From: Crossaster papposus | Taxonomy: Eukaryota > Echinodermata > Asteroidea > Velatida > Solasteridae | Assembly (NCBI GenBank): GCA_037893245.1 | Contig: JBAIAA010000433.1 | Location: 1-64,000, forward strand | Direction of reading: 5' to 3' | Length of the DNA: 64,000 nucleotides | Shown here: positions 11,532 through 21,929 of the stretch, one piece after another | Numbering within the stretch: position 1 is the first letter of the stretch | Layout of the letters: every line of letters begins with the position of its first letter | Translations under genes and position numbers: made by a program | The notes under the pieces: model-generated | Seen by the model: the letters and a program-made list of their open reading frames with translations, nothing else | The model's database searches: none | What the model was told of the DNA's origin: nothing

Positions 11532-12023
11532 ATGTGCAGCTGCCCCCGCAACACAGAATGCCCACTAAACGGAGAGTGCCTAAGTAAAAACATTATCTAC
11601 CAGGCCACCGTCGCGAGTGAGAAGGGAAGAATAGAATCGTACGTCGGGCTAACTTCCACAACATTCAAGGCGAGGCTGGCAAACCACAAGCAGTCGTTCA
11701 GATGCGAGAGCAAGAGAGCACAGACCGAACTGAGCAAACACATATGGGCCCTAAAGGACGAAGGAAAGAACTTTGAAATCAAATGGGACATTATTCAAAG
11801 AGCACTACCATACTCTAATGTAAACAAAAGATGCAACCTGTGTATAGCAGAAAAATACATAATCATATGCAAGCCCAACCTAGGTACACTAAATAAGAGG
11901 AGCGAAATCGTCTCTAAGTGTAGGCACCGAGACAAGACAGTGCGTGCTAGGGTCAATGACGTAACGCGCGCAATAAGTTCAATAACGTATAAACGCGGAG
12001 CACGATCAAGGTTCTATACATAA
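11532..12023 (+). CDS. GIY-YIG endonuclease domain of the PLE
   Basis: A Cys cluster (CSCPRNTECPLNGEC) precedes IYQATV and YVGLTSTTFKARLANHKQSF, the GIY-YIG core with its Arg and His, followed by SKHIWALK and CNLCIAEKYIIICK with the conserved Glu. It makes the nick for target-primed reverse transcription in PLEs. In frame with the RT, separated by one TAA and two codons (GAT AAG). Whether the stop is a mutation or read through cannot be told from sequence alone. Confidence 0.8.
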   Translation: MCSCPRNTECPLNGECLSKNIIYQATVASEKGRIESYVGLTSTTFKARLANHKQSFRCESKRAQTELSKHIWALKDEGKNFEIKWDIIQRALPYSNVNKRCNLCIAEKYIIICKPNLGTLNKRSEIVSKCRHRDKTVRARVNDVTRAISSITYKRGARSRFYT

Positions 12024-12084
12024 CGCGCGCAACGCAAGCCTGATTCCATGTGTATACAAAGATGCTACACGGTATTCTATGTCA

Positions 12085-12128
12085 TTCTGCTGATGAGTGC
12101 CACACGGTACGAAACAGTCTGTCCATAA
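12085..12128 (+). ncRNA. Minimal hammerhead ribozyme, 3' copy
   Basis: Same core as the 5' copy: CTGATGA 12090-12096, stem II GTGCC/GGTAC 12097-12110, GAA 12111-12113, cleavage GTC 12121-12123. Stem I is weakened: TTCTG now faces CATAA, so only the outer part could pair. Confidence 0.75.
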
Positions 12129-12180
12129 ATAAATATGCCAAAGTTATTTTAACTCGTATCCTAAAGTTATTTCATAAATA

Positions 12181-12470
12181 TATATATATATATATATAGA
12201 TATATATATATATATATTATTTCTATCTAGGCAGCATATATATATTATTTCTATCTAGGCAGGGACAAAAAAATAATTTGTCTGTTCGTGAAAATTCACA
12301 AATTATATTTTGTCTGTTCGTGAAAATTCTAAATCTACGGTGGTGGCTTTTTTGCCCATAGCGCACGAATTTGATTCTTCGTGAAAACTGTAGGCCTACA
12401 TCGTACATTTCTATCTACGCAGGAACAAATTATAATTTGTCTTTTTTGTGAAAATTGAAAATACGATTTG
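12181..12470. repeat. (TA)n and short direct repeats after the PLE
   Basis: A (TA)n tract (about 12181-12216) is followed by two copies of ATTATTTCTATCTAGGCAG (about 12216-12262) and two copies of TTTGTCTGTTCGTGAAAATT (about 12278-12328); a related TTCTATCTACGCAGGAACAAA occurs near 12408. No gene. Confidence 0.7.
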
Positions 12471-12655
12471 GGTAAAATTTCCCCCTGTATGATTTTTTTA
12501 ATCTTAACGATTCAGACTGATTTTGACAATATTAACTTTGTCAGAATGTTCGTTGCTATCCACTTAATCGATTTCTGCCAAAAAACGAATTTTGAAAAAA
12601 ATAATGATTTTGGCAAAATTCGTCTCTTCGTGAAAACGCTGACGATATAAAGCAC
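12471..12655. other. AT-rich spacer
   Basis: No feature beyond further TTCGTGAAAA-type words related to the preceding repeats. Confidence 0.4.
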
Positions 12656-12656
12656 G

Positions 12657-12693
<37 letters not shown>

Positions 12694-13512
12694 AGTTTAT
12701 TAAAAGACATTCACAGCCAAGAGCTGAATTACAGTCAGTTTACAATAAAAATCAGAAATTTAAATTACAATTATCAAAATTTATAAGAAATAGGACAACA
12801 ATTACGCTGACATTAAAAAGACATTACTAAAAAATAAAAACAAAATAAGAGAAAAAACCTGGCCCACGGAACCCACTCAAGAGGACCACTAATGATTCAT
12901 AATTGGCCCAGTTAACAACTTTGGTTATTTAAAAGTGGGGTTAAAATGGAATAGGACTAGACTTGTAACGGTTGGAACAGCAGCGAGTAATGGACAACTT
13001 GTTTGAATTCCTCAAATTATTTTCTCGTTTGGGAGGGAGCCAATTTCTAAAATGCATGGACTGGAGAAGATTCTTTCAAGAATTTCACGTTAGTTTTCTC
13101 GTTTGGGAGGGAGCCAATTTCTAAAATGCATGGACTGGAGAAGATTCTTTCAAGAATTTCACGTTAGCTGTTCTAGCCTTTTGGACACAGTAAGAATATT
13201 TAGTGATACATATGTCTCTTTTTTCACGATTGTGTGTTACGTTAGACATCTGACAAAATAACAAGGAAAGCTTTCCTTAGTATTTTTTCTAAACATTCTC
13301 TCTGCATCTTTGTCAGGCCACAAAACCAGACCGGTGCAGCATACTGCAAAGTAGGGCGGACATTTGTAAATACATAGTTAAAAGATTTGTTGTGTGAATA
13401 TTACACGGTCTCAATTGTCTTAAAACAATATTTTTTTGATTAAAAGTTTTACACAAACTCTTGACCTGAAGATCCCATTTTATATTCTTTTGTAAAAGAA
13501 CATGCACCTAGC
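12657..13512 (-). mobile_element. LINE 3' remnant, minus strand
   Basis: An (ATT)n tract (12657-12692) borders AATAGTTTATTAAAAGACA, which on the minus strand is a LINE 3' UTR plus tail. Upstream on the minus strand, broken frames (for example 13507-13313) resemble the C-terminal part of LINE RT proteins (VKSLCKTFNQK, LRQLRP). Several frameshifts; only a fossil. Confidence 0.5.
13021..13168. repeat. 74-bp tandem duplication
   Basis: The segment TTTCTCGTTTGGGAGGGAGC onward is repeated with period 74 (13021-13094, 13095-13168), inside the LINE remnant. Confidence 0.9.
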
Positions 13513-13621
13513 AACTTGACATTATCTTTCTGAATTATATCAGATGCACCAACATGAAAGTTTACGAAAGATTGGTATAAGGTCAGATCATCAATGTACT
13601 TATAATACGACACATCCGGAT

Positions 13622-13795
13622 GATATGTGGCAGAGAACCCCCCCCCCCCCCCCCCCCCTCTTTTGTGTTGACCATTGTGTTCTGGGAATTTCAGGAATTC
13701 CGTTTAGGTTTCAAGGGGGGATGTGTTTGGTAACAATAGTGTTGAGTGTGTATAAGGTATAGGTATAATAAGGGGGTACCCCTCTGCCACATATC
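13622..13795. mobile_element. Poly-C MITE-like repeat, copy B
   Basis: Ends GATATGTGGCAGAG (13622-13635) and CTCTGCCACATATC (13782-13795) are perfect inverted repeats of 14 bp. Inside, a C19 run, CTCTTTTGTGTTGACCATTG, GGTAACAATAGTGTTG and GTGTATAAGG parallel copy A at 9223-9392. Non-coding. Confidence 0.65.
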
Positions 13796-14078
13796 GTGCT
13801 GGGTATATTGGTAATTGCTTGAATTATCATGTTATGGGTAGATTTGGAGGGCTGTATTTATAGTAAATAACGTTTTACTGAGCTGTCCGAAATGTTACAG
13901 CCATTGATGCCGAGAAAAGCACGCAAAACAGCGTTTGTTTTCAACCGGCGTTATTCTTACGCAGTTGTTCTTATCAAATAAGTTAAGAGGGCCTAATAGA
14001 GAGATACAGCAGTTGCTTGATGACATGCGATCACGTGACCAACTGTCAAAATAAGCTCACAAATTTCTTTCACCAACT

Positions 14079-14487
14079 GACTGTAGAACTGCCAGATTTT
14101 ATCTTCTCCCGAAGATTCACAAGATTGGTAACCCTGGTAGTCCCATCGTATCGGGTAATGGCTCACCCACGGAACACATCTCTCTGTTTATTGACAGTTT
14201 TCTTAAACCCCTTGTCCCTAGGATTCCATCATACATCCATGACACCCCAGACTTTCTGCGCAAGCTTGAAGGAATCAAGGACCAGATTCCCAGAACGGCC
14301 ATCATTGGGACTTTTGACGTCTCATCCTTCCAACATACCCCACGAAGAAGGTATTCGTGCCTGTTCCATACCCCTAGCTAGGGCAGGACACATGACCCCT
14401 CCCATAAGTGACATTCGCGCCCTCATGAAACTTGTACTAACGAAGAATAATTTTTCCTTCCTAGATAAGCACTATCTACAGGCAGAG
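14079..14487 (+). pseudogene. Penelope-like RT fragment
   Basis: Across two frames the region encodes ARFYLLPKIHKIGNPG, SPIVSGNGSPTEHISLFI, IIGTFDVSS and PISDIRALMKLVLTKNNFSF, typical of the Penelope RT core before motif B. It breaks off at LDKHYLQ (14487), where a GACTCG-rich repeat begins. A frameshift lies near 14325. This family differs from the PLE at 9690. Confidence 0.7.
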
Positions 14488-14489
14488 TT

Positions 14490-14645
14490 GTATGACTCGA
14501 GTCCAGGACTCGGACTCGAGTCCGTCTCGAGTCACAATTTTGGTGACTCGGACTTGACTCGAGTCACGTCGGCAAAAGACTCGGACTCGGACTCGGACTC
14601 GACTACCATGACTTGACCTCGAGGACTCGTGACTCGAGTCACGTA
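14490..14645. repeat. GACTCGAGTC palindrome cluster
   Basis: Dense copies of GACTCG and its complement CGAGTC, with several full ACTCGAGT palindromes and a (GGACTC)n stretch near 14580. The block can fold on itself many ways. It abuts the broken RT fragment. Confidence 0.8.
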
Positions 14646-15411
14646 TTTTCACCAACAATACCTTTTTTAGTTTTGTGTAAATATTAAAAACAATTCCAAT
14701 GATCCGATCGTCATGCACATGGAGGAATATTAACGTTTAGCACACGGAATAAGCAGTTACACTGATGTTGCAAGTAATAGTGTTCGTGATTACTGTGTTG
14801 CTATGGCCATGTAGTGTACAGCGCACGTACATGTACATGTCAATACCGCAAATGGAGGGCTTTTATGTAAGTACACACTCACATACTGAGGACACCTTGC
14901 AAACCGAGCGCGTCCTCGGTATGAAATATTGTGAAAAATGGCACTTTCGTGGCCGTTTTTGACTGTTGGTTAAATATCAAAGCGTTTGGGAGGAGTCCTC
15001 GGTTCACGCATAAGACCTGACGTGGGGCAGTATGCACATTTTTTACCCCGTCAAATAAAACGCAAACAGTATTACCCTGAATGGCATAGCGCCCTCCGTT
15101 GGTTTCCATAAGTGGCGCGTGTGACAACGAAGTAAATACATACATGTAAACTATAAACTAGGTTAGACATGTCTTAACTATTATAACATTGTTTTGGCCT
15201 GAGTGTAGTGAGGCATATTGTAGTTTATGCGAAGACGTGGTCATTTGCAGCTAGCTAGGTGTACCATGGAGCTGGAATAAATTCGTGGATAGATGGTAAG
15301 TAAAGCAATTGTATTGTTACTCGCTATGAATGTAGCTCACTCTATGACATATATGACATGCTAATTTACGTTGTAATGTAATTTGTAGTCATGGCCTCTC
15401 TCACTCTAGTC
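14646..15411. other. Noncoding spacer
   Basis: No gene recognised. The frames present are short and have no family resemblance. Confidence 0.5.
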
Positions 15412-15435
15412 TTATGCGGTGGTCACATCTTACGG

Positions 15436-15770
15436 TCATGAACGTAGTTGAACGTAGTTCATTTGACCGTAGTAGACCGTAGTGCAACTACGGTCAACTA
15501 GGGTGAAGTAGGGTGAAGTAGGGTCGAAGTAGGTTCAAAATTGGCAAAAGAGCAAATATAAAGAACGGTTAAGTAGGGTGAAGTACGTGCAACTACTGTC
15601 AACTACGTTGAACTACGTTGAACTGCGGTCAAATCGGCTACGGTTAACTAGGGTTGAACTACGTCTTAATACGGTCAACTACGTTGAACTGCGGTCGAGC
15701 TACGTGTGAACTGCGTGCAACTATGGTCAACTAGGGTCAACTACGTTGTACTACGATAAAAGCTCGCGAC
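15436..15770. repeat. Harbinger left subterminal repeats
   Basis: About 330 bp built from words like ACTACGGTCAACTACG and its complement, with ACTAGGGTGAAGTAGGG variants. Orientation flips partway, so the block can form long hairpins. The same words fill 21930-22395 at the other end; such subterminal motifs are candidate transposase-binding sites. Confidence 0.8.
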
Positions 15771-15901
15771 CGTGTCTGCATAGTGCGGGTCGGCCACGGC
15801 GTGGGGACAGCCATTGCGCTTTGAAAAGTCAGAGAGACAAGACTGCTGTTTTTTTATCTGAACTTGTCTCTTTTTGTTTTCTCCTTTTCTATACTACTGA
15901 C

Positions 15902-16253
15902 ATGCCTGCAACGAGGAAGAAGAGAGCACCACGTAAGAGTGCTGCTGCTGCTGCTGTTACTACTGTCCAGGAGACGGTTGAGGAGCCAGAGAGGGTGCCA
16001 GAGAGGGCTCAGGACCCTGAACCCCTGAGGCTTGATGCACCTCAACGGGAGAAGCGGGGTCTTGTCCCTGTTCTACCCAAGAAAAAGACACCTGCTTTGA
16101 AGCTGACCATTGAGCAGGAGTCAACTGTGTTTGACTATGTTGAGGCTCACCAGGAGCTTTACAACAAAGGCCACCCTGATTTCCTCAAAACAGGGCAGAA
16201 GTTGGCTCTTTGGGAGTCTTTGGCAGAGTCACTGAAGGCCACTGAGTATGATG
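15902..16253 (+). CDS. MADF/Myb-like Harbinger accessory protein, exon 1
   Basis: ATG at 15902 opens a basic N-terminus (MPATRKKRAPRK) and an acidic/Pro linker, then a helical segment (TIEQESTVFDYVEAHQELYN, WESLAESLKATEYDG) that resembles the start of a MADF/Myb-SANT DNA-binding domain. A strong donor (GTGAGT) follows at 16254. In this superfamily the second protein binds DNA and brings the transposase to the element's ends. Exon 1 ends in phase 1 while the next clear exon begins in phase 0, so a small middle exon is missing or unrecognised; it may lie near 16342 or have been lost to the (ACCG)n array. Confidence 0.6.
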
Positions 16254-16381
16254 GTGAGTAGCAAATGTGGTTAATTTATATTGCTATTAGCAAGATAAAA
16301 TTACTGAAATTCACAAACATAATACCAAACTGTATTTTCAGGTGCTGCACTCGTTTATATATTGTGAAAACATGTATTAAC

Positions 16382-18356
16382 ACCGACCGACCGACCGACC
16401 GACCGACCGACCGACCGACCGACCGACCGACCGACCGACCGACCGACCGACCGACCGACCGACCGACCGACCGACCGACCGACCGACCGACCGACCGACC
16501 GACCGACCGACCGACCGACCGACCGACCGACCGACCGACCGACCGACCGACCGACCGACCGACCGACCGACCGACCGACCGACCGACCGACCGACCGACC
16601 GACCGACCGACCGACCGACCGACCGACCGACCGACCGACCGACCGACCGACCGACCGACCGACCGACCGACCGACCGACCGACCGACCGACCGACCGACC
16701 GACCGACCGACCGACCGACCGACCGACCGACCGACCGACCGACCGACCGACCCGACCGACCGACCGACCGACCGACCGACCGACCGACCGACCGACCGAG
16801 ACCGACCGACCGACCGACCGACCGAGACCGACCGACCGACCGACCGACCGACCGACCGACCGACCGACCGACCGACCGACCGACCGACCGACCGACCGAC
16901 CGACCGACCGACCGACCGACCGACCGACCGACCGACCGACCGACCGACCGACCGACCGACCGACCGACCGACCGACCGACCGACCGACCGACCGACCGAC
17001 CGACCGACCGACCGACCGACCGACCGACCGACCGACCGACCGACCGACCGACCGACCGACCGACCGACCGACCGACCGACCGACCGACCGACCGACCGAC
17101 CGACCGACCGACCGACCGACCGACCGACCGACCGACCGACCGACCGACCGACCGACCGACCGACCGACCGACCGACCGACCGACCGACCGACCGACCGAC
17201 CGACCGACCGACCGACCGACCGACCGACCGACCGACCGACCGACCGACCGACCGACCGACCGACCGACCGACCGACCGACCGACCGACCGACCGACCGAC
17301 CGACCGACCGACCGACCGACCGACCGACCGACCGACCGACCGACCGACCGACCGACCGACCGACCGACCGACCGACCGACCGACCGACCGACCGACCGAC
17401 CGACCGACCGACCGACCGACCGACCGACCGACCGACCGACCGACCGACCGACCGACCGACCGACCGACCGACCGACCGACCGACCGACCGACCGACCGAC
17501 CGACCGACCGACCGACCGACCGACCGACCGACCGACCGACCGACCGACCGACCGACCGACCGACCGACCGACCGACCGACCGACCGACCGACCGACCGAC
17601 CGACCGACCGACCGACCGACCGACCGACCGACCGACCGACCGACCGACCGACCGACCGACCGACCGACCGACCGACCGACCGACCGACCGACCGACCGAC
17701 CGACCGACCGACCGACCGACCGACCGACCGACCGACCGACCGACCGACCGACCGACCGACCGACCGACCGACCGACCGACCGACCGACCGACCGACCGAC
17801 CGACCGACCGACCGACCGACCGACCGACCGACCGACCGACCGACCGACCGACCGACCGACCGACCGACCGACCGACCGACCGACCGACCGACCGACCGAC
17901 CGACCGACCGACCGACCGACCGACCGACCGACCGACCGACCGACCGACCGACCGACCGACCGACCGACCGACCGACCGACCGACCGACCGACCGACCGAC
18001 CGACCGACCGACCGACCGACCGACCGACCGACCGACCGACCGACCGACCGACCGACCGACCGACCGACCGACCGACCGACCGACCGACCGACCGACCGAC
18101 CGACCGACCGACCGACCGACCGACCGACCGACCGACCGACCGACCGACCGACCGACCGACCGACCGACCGACCGACCGACCGACCGACCGACCGACCGAC
18201 CGACCGACCGACCGACCGACCGACCGACCGACCGACCGACCGACCGACCGACCGACCGACCGACCGACCGACCGACCGACCGACCGACCGACCGACCGAC
18301 CGACCGACCGACCGACCGACCGACCGACCGACCGACCGACCGACCGACCGACCGAC
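16382..18356. repeat. (ACCG)n array, about 2 kb
   Basis: A nearly perfect tetranucleotide array in the intron of the accessory gene. Breaks are few: an extra C near 16751 and GAG interruptions near 16799 and 16825. It is open in several frames on both strands (PTDR or GRSV repeats) but this is not coding evidence. True length may differ because such arrays assemble poorly. Confidence 0.97.
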
Positions 18357-19092
18357 TTATTTCTGACCGACTGACTGACTGACTGACTGACACACTGAAT
18401 TAATGATTGACTAAATAACTTAATCACAAAGAAAATTGTTAATGTTGAATGGTAATGTTGAATGTTGAAAATGTATTAATGCATGAATATTTCTGCTCTT
18501 TTCTACTTTCAGCTCTTGGGGCAGCTTCGCAGGAAGCATCCTGAGAGATTCGACCTACCTGCAGCTGAGGGCACACCGCCACGGGAGACGGAGTCAGACT
18601 CCGACCAGGAGCAGACCACCTCCCCCACGGGCACGCAGATTGAGGAGCCTGCCTCTACTGCCAGCCAGAGGACCACCAGCCGACCGACCGACCGACCGAC
18701 CGACCGACCGACCGACCGACCGACCGACCGACCGACCGACCGACCGACCGACCGACCGACCGACCGACTTATTTCTGACCGACTGACTGACTGACTGACT
18801 GACACACTGAATTAATGATTGACTAAATAACTTAATCACAAAGAAAATTGTTAATGTTGAATGGTAATGTTGAATGTTGAAAATGTATTAATGCATGAAT
18901 ATTTCTGCTCTTTTCTACTTTCAGCTCTTGGGGCAGCTTCGCAGGAAGCATCCTGAGAGATTCGACCTACCTGCAGCTGAGGGCACACCGCCACGGGAGA
19001 CGGAGTCAGACTCCGACCAGGAGCAGACCACCTCCCCCACGGGCACGCAGATTGAGGAGCCTGCCTCTACTGCCAGCCAGAGGACCACCAGC
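18356..19092. repeat. 412-bp tandem duplication carrying exon 2
   Basis: Segment 18357-18680 (end of array, intron tail, acceptor and most of exon 2) recurs at 18769-19092, offset 412. Copy 1 breaks off at ACCACCAGC and runs straight into a second short (ACCG)n array (18681-18768); copy 2 continues with normal exon sequence. The copies look identical. Confidence 0.93.
18513..18680 (+). pseudogene. Accessory gene, truncated duplicate of exon 2
   Basis: Preceded by the acceptor TTTTCTACTTTCAG, it encodes LLGQLRRKHPERFDLPAAEG and a Ser/Thr-rich linker, then is cut by the small (ACCG)n array. It lacks the donor found in the full copy. If spliced in, the frame would run through the array and end at a stop near 18792. 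Confidence 0.75.
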
Positions 19093-19191
19093 TCCGCCTA
19101 TAGGAAGAGGAAGCCTTCTGACATCCTTCTTGAGAAGATAGAGAAGAGGTTGGCGGCCAATCAGCAGCAGACGGCCCAGATTGCCCAACAG
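18925..19191 (+). CDS. Accessory protein, exon 2 (full copy)
   Basis: Acceptor TTTTCTACTTTCAG ends at 18924; the exon is 89 codons in phase 0 (LLGQLRRKHPERFDLP, acidic/Ser linker, then KRKPSDILLEKIEKRLAANQ, a basic and helical stretch) and ends ATTGCCCAACAG before GTAAAA. It joins exon 3 in phase. Confidence 0.7.
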
Positions 19192-19439
19192 GTAAAAAAA
19201 CTATTTTGATGAAACATAACATGCTTCTCCACTAATTGTATCCAAAAGACTTTTGTGGACAAACATATAATATTTTATTATACAATAGTTTTTGTCACAC
19301 CAGCCGCAATGCGGTTGCAGATGCAAATGGTGTTTGTCCAAAACTTGTTCCAAATTGTTTTTGTCACACCAGTTGCAATTTCATTTAAATTCAAATTGTT
19401 ATATATTTTAATATGTTTTTCCTTTATGTGTCATTTAAG

Positions 19440-19859
19440 GAGGACAGTCCTCGAGCGGCTTTTGGCCGCATGGTAGGCCTCTCGGCAGCCGAGATGGATG
19501 AGGAGGCTTTTGAGGGCCTGCAGGTGGAGGTGACCGCTCTACTTGTGAAGTACAAGCGAGAGTCCCGTGCCAGGACTCAGGTCGCAGCAGTCGCCCAGGC
19601 CGCACCACGCCCGCCGCCACTGCCGCAGATGCCGCCCGGTGCCACCATCCACCACACCATTGGCGACTTTGGGATTGCATCAGCCGCAGCCACACAACAG
19701 CAGCAGCAGTGCCCAGGGGGCTTCATCGCTAACTGGCAGCGCCAGTACCAGTCGCAGCAGCAGCACCAACAGCAGCCAGACCAGCAGCAGGCAGACCAGC
19801 AGCGTCCCAGCAGTGCACCCGCTGGTGGGATTGACTTCTTCGCCACTTTACATGAGTAA
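19440..19859 (+). CDS. Accessory protein, exon 3
   Basis: Acceptor GTCATTTAAG; phase 0. Encodes EDSPRAAFGRMVGLSAAEMD, a helical segment, then a low-complexity Pro/Gln-rich tail (QQQQ runs) and stop at 19857-19859. Gln-rich tails are common in Harbinger accessory proteins of invertebrates. No further domain seen. Confidence 0.65.
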   Translation, partial: EDSPRAAFGRMVGLSAAEMDEEAFEGLQVEVTALLVKYKRESRARTQVAAVAQAAPRPPPLPQMPPGATIHHTIGDFGIASAAATQQQQQCPGGFIANWQRQYQSQQQHQQQPDQQQADQQRPSSAPAGGIDFFATLHE

Positions 19860-20508
19860 GGTGGTGGGGAAGTGGGGAACGGTCCTTTTAAGGATACGAC
19901 ATTCACCCGGCTTTACGCCCGGCCCTAGGCCCACCACATCCTCCCAAAAGAATAAAGCAACTCTATGATGCTATAAATGTGAAATGTTTGTTTGTCCTTT
20001 ATTTGTCTTAAACATTTAATGTTTAATTTTGAAATAAAACAAATTGTAATGTTTAATAAATTGGCCCAGGGCACCCAAACTCAATCCAAAGAATGAGTTT
20101 ATTTATTTATTTATTTATTATCTGATCTTTTATCAGGGTAGCTCGTTCACATATAATGTGGTCTTCCACGGGGCCGTGAACATAAAATTATAAATTAATA
20201 AAACAAAAACCGAACAATTTAAAGGATTAAAAGTGTGTAAAATTATCAAAACAAATGAGAAATAGATAATAAATAAGATCATAACAAATTATAACTGTTA
20301 AATTATAATCATTAAATGAAAGAGACATGAACGGGTTCATAAATGGGTGGGGGTCTCCTGATTTTAAGTAGGGCAGGGGGGGGGGGTTAAAATCATGACA
20401 TGAGTTTGTGTGCCCCTGGTAATTTGGTGGGTTTGGTGGGGGGGGGGGGGGGGTTGGGGGGCTCAACCAACTGATTTTGGGAGACCTGAGTTTGGGTGAC
20501 CCTGCTCA
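19860..20508. other. Intergenic strip between the convergent Harbinger genes
   Basis: AT-rich, with polyadenylation-like AATAAA at about 19951 and near 20032. It also holds a LINE-like tail (next entry) and poly-G stretches near 20380 and 20440. No gene. Confidence 0.5.
20097..20225 (-). mobile_element. LINE 3' tail fragment, minus strand
   Basis: (TTTA)n at 20097-20120 is followed by TTATCTGATCTTTTATCAGG and TCTTCCACGGGGCCGTG. Read on the minus strand this is a LINE 3' UTR (CCTGATAAAAGATCAG then (AAAT)n). Only the tail is present, inserted in the Harbinger element. Confidence 0.5.
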
Positions 20509-21801
20509 TTATTGGAGACGCTGGTCCTGCCATGGAACCGAGCCAGCTGGTGACGTCAGGTAGTGCTTGAGGTACAGCCTCTGCCTCTTTGCTTCCCTGC
20601 TGTCGCGGTTCCCACACTGTGGTTGGGTGAGTTCCAACAGGTTGGCATTGGCCCGCCAGGCACCATCGACGAGGTTGTGCTGAGCATCCTCCTGGTCCAC
20701 AAGATGCTGGTCTGCAGCAGGGTTCCTCACCCTCAGGTAGTTGTGCAGGACGACACACGATCTCACTACGAGTGCTGCAGTATCCACATGGACCTGGAGG
20801 GTGGAGAGGAGACAGCGGAAACGGTTGGCAAGGATGCCAAAGACATTCTCCACCACACGACGGGCTCTGGACAGCCGGTAGTTGAAGACCTGCTGGCCGT
20901 GGTCCAAACCGCGCCGAGGGAAGGGTTTCATCAGCCAGGTCCTCATGGCGAACGCGTCATCCCCTATGATGTAGTACGGGGTGTTCAGATCATCCCCTGG
21001 TAGCGGGTCTGCATCTGGGACACCAAGGACACCATCCTGCAGAGCTTGGTGGAGGTCGCAATGGTTCCAGATCTGGCCATCCGAGCTGGAACCCACGTCT
21101 CCAATCTGTGTCCACATAAAGCGGTATTGGGCATCCACCAAGGCCATCAGTACAATGGAGTCAAACCCCTTGTAGTTGTGGTAGGTAGACCCTGAGTGGG
21201 GTGGCTTCTTGATCCGGATGTGCTTCCCATCCAGAGCACCAAGGGTGTGCGGGAACTGCCACTTCTGCTGAAAGGCCCGAGCCACCTGCTGCCACTCTTC
21301 AGCTTCTGTGGGAAGTTTGACAAACTCTGGTTCCAGGACCTCAACCAGAGCCTGACACACATCAACAATGAGGCCTGATATGGTGTTGTGGGCCACCCTG
21401 AAGCCGAACCTCATGTCTCGGTAGTAGTTCCCAGTGGCCAGGTACCTGAGTGTGAGCGCCAGCTTTAGCCCAGGAGAGACGGGTCGCCTGAAATAGGTGG
21501 TCTGTTTGGTGATCCTCCTCTCTATCCTGGACAGGATGTCATGGAAGGTGGCCACATGTACACGCATGAACTGATGGAAGGCATGTGGGTCCTCCAGTTG
21601 AAGCTCTGTCATCAGAGCCTCATACTGGCCGTGGAGGGGTCTACGCAGCAGCCAGTCCCTGGTCCACCATCTTCTTTGTCTTATTTCCTCCCTCCTTTCC
21701 TGTTCCTCTAGCTCCTCCAACTCCACAAGGTCTCTTGCCAGACCAGCAAGTTCCATGTCGACCTGACCCAAGTACTTGGCCATCCTGACTCTGTCACCCA
21801 T
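20509..21801 (-). CDS. PIF/Harbinger transposase (DDE_Tnp_4 type)
   Basis: A 430-residue frame from ATG at 21801 (MGDRVRMAKYLGQ); an upstream ATG at 21900 is in frame but its 33 extra residues look like leader sequence. The N-terminal half is helical and charged. The RNase-H-like core shows GALDGKHIRI (first Asp), YYIIGDDAFAM (second Asp) and RARRVVENVFGILANRF (Glu), the DDE triad of this superfamily. No stop or frameshift, length normal. It cuts and pastes the element with the help of the partner protein encoded on the other strand. Lies 0.6 kb from the right end. Confidence 0.9.
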   Translation of the reverse strand: MGDRVRMAKYLGQVDMELAGLARDLVELEELEEQERREEIRQRRWWTRDWLLRRPLHGQYEALMTELQLEDPHAFHQFMRVHVATFHDILSRIERRITKQTTYFRRPVSPGLKLALTLRYLATGNYYRDMRFGFRVAHNTISGLIVDVCQALVEVLEPEFVKLPTEAEEWQQVARAFQQKWQFPHTLGALDGKHIRIKKPPHSGSTYHNYKGFDSIVLMALVDAQYRFMWTQIGDVGSSSDGQIWNHCDLHQALQDGVLGVPDADPLPGDDLNTPYYIIGDDAFAMRTWLMKPFPRRGLDHGQQVFNYRLSRARRVVENVFGILANRFRCLLSTLQVHVDTAALVVRSCVVLHNYLRVRNPAADQHLVDQEDAQHNLVDGAWRANANLLELTQPQCGNRDSREAKRQRLYLKHYLTSPAGSVPWQDQRLQ

Positions 21802-21929
21802 TGTGTTTGTATGGAGTTGAAGAAGTAGAATTGAAGCATGAGCAGACAAGACGTATGTCCTCCAGAAAAGGTTAGACAGACTGCAGGGACCATGTGGCAT
21901 GCTGGCCCCCTTTTATATCGTCCAGGAAC

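Larger units (their letters stand above)
9690..12180 (+). mobile_element. Penelope-like element (PLE) with pseudo-LTRs
   Basis: Direct repeats of about 130 bp flank the coding region (9690-9821 and 12050-12180), sharing GATGCTACACGGT, the hammerhead core and ATGCCAAAGTTATTTTAACT. Between them lie a Penelope-type RT and a GIY-YIG endonuclease. Repeated hammerhead-bearing pseudo-LTRs are a known PLE hallmark. The element is close to full length (2.5 kb). Confidence 0.85.

Noticed and set aside
15436..15770. Centromere- or telomere-like satellite
   Set aside because: ACTAGGGT-type words recall telomeres, but the same words occur only at the two ends of the Harbinger element.
16265..18427. Long open frames of PTDR or GRSV/SQSV repeats on both strands
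   Set aside because: They are the translation of a tetranucleotide array in several frames at once; no codon bias, domain or splice support.
20563..21003. Plus-strand frame across the Harbinger transposase
   Set aside because: Antisense of an intact DDE transposase; no independent evidence.
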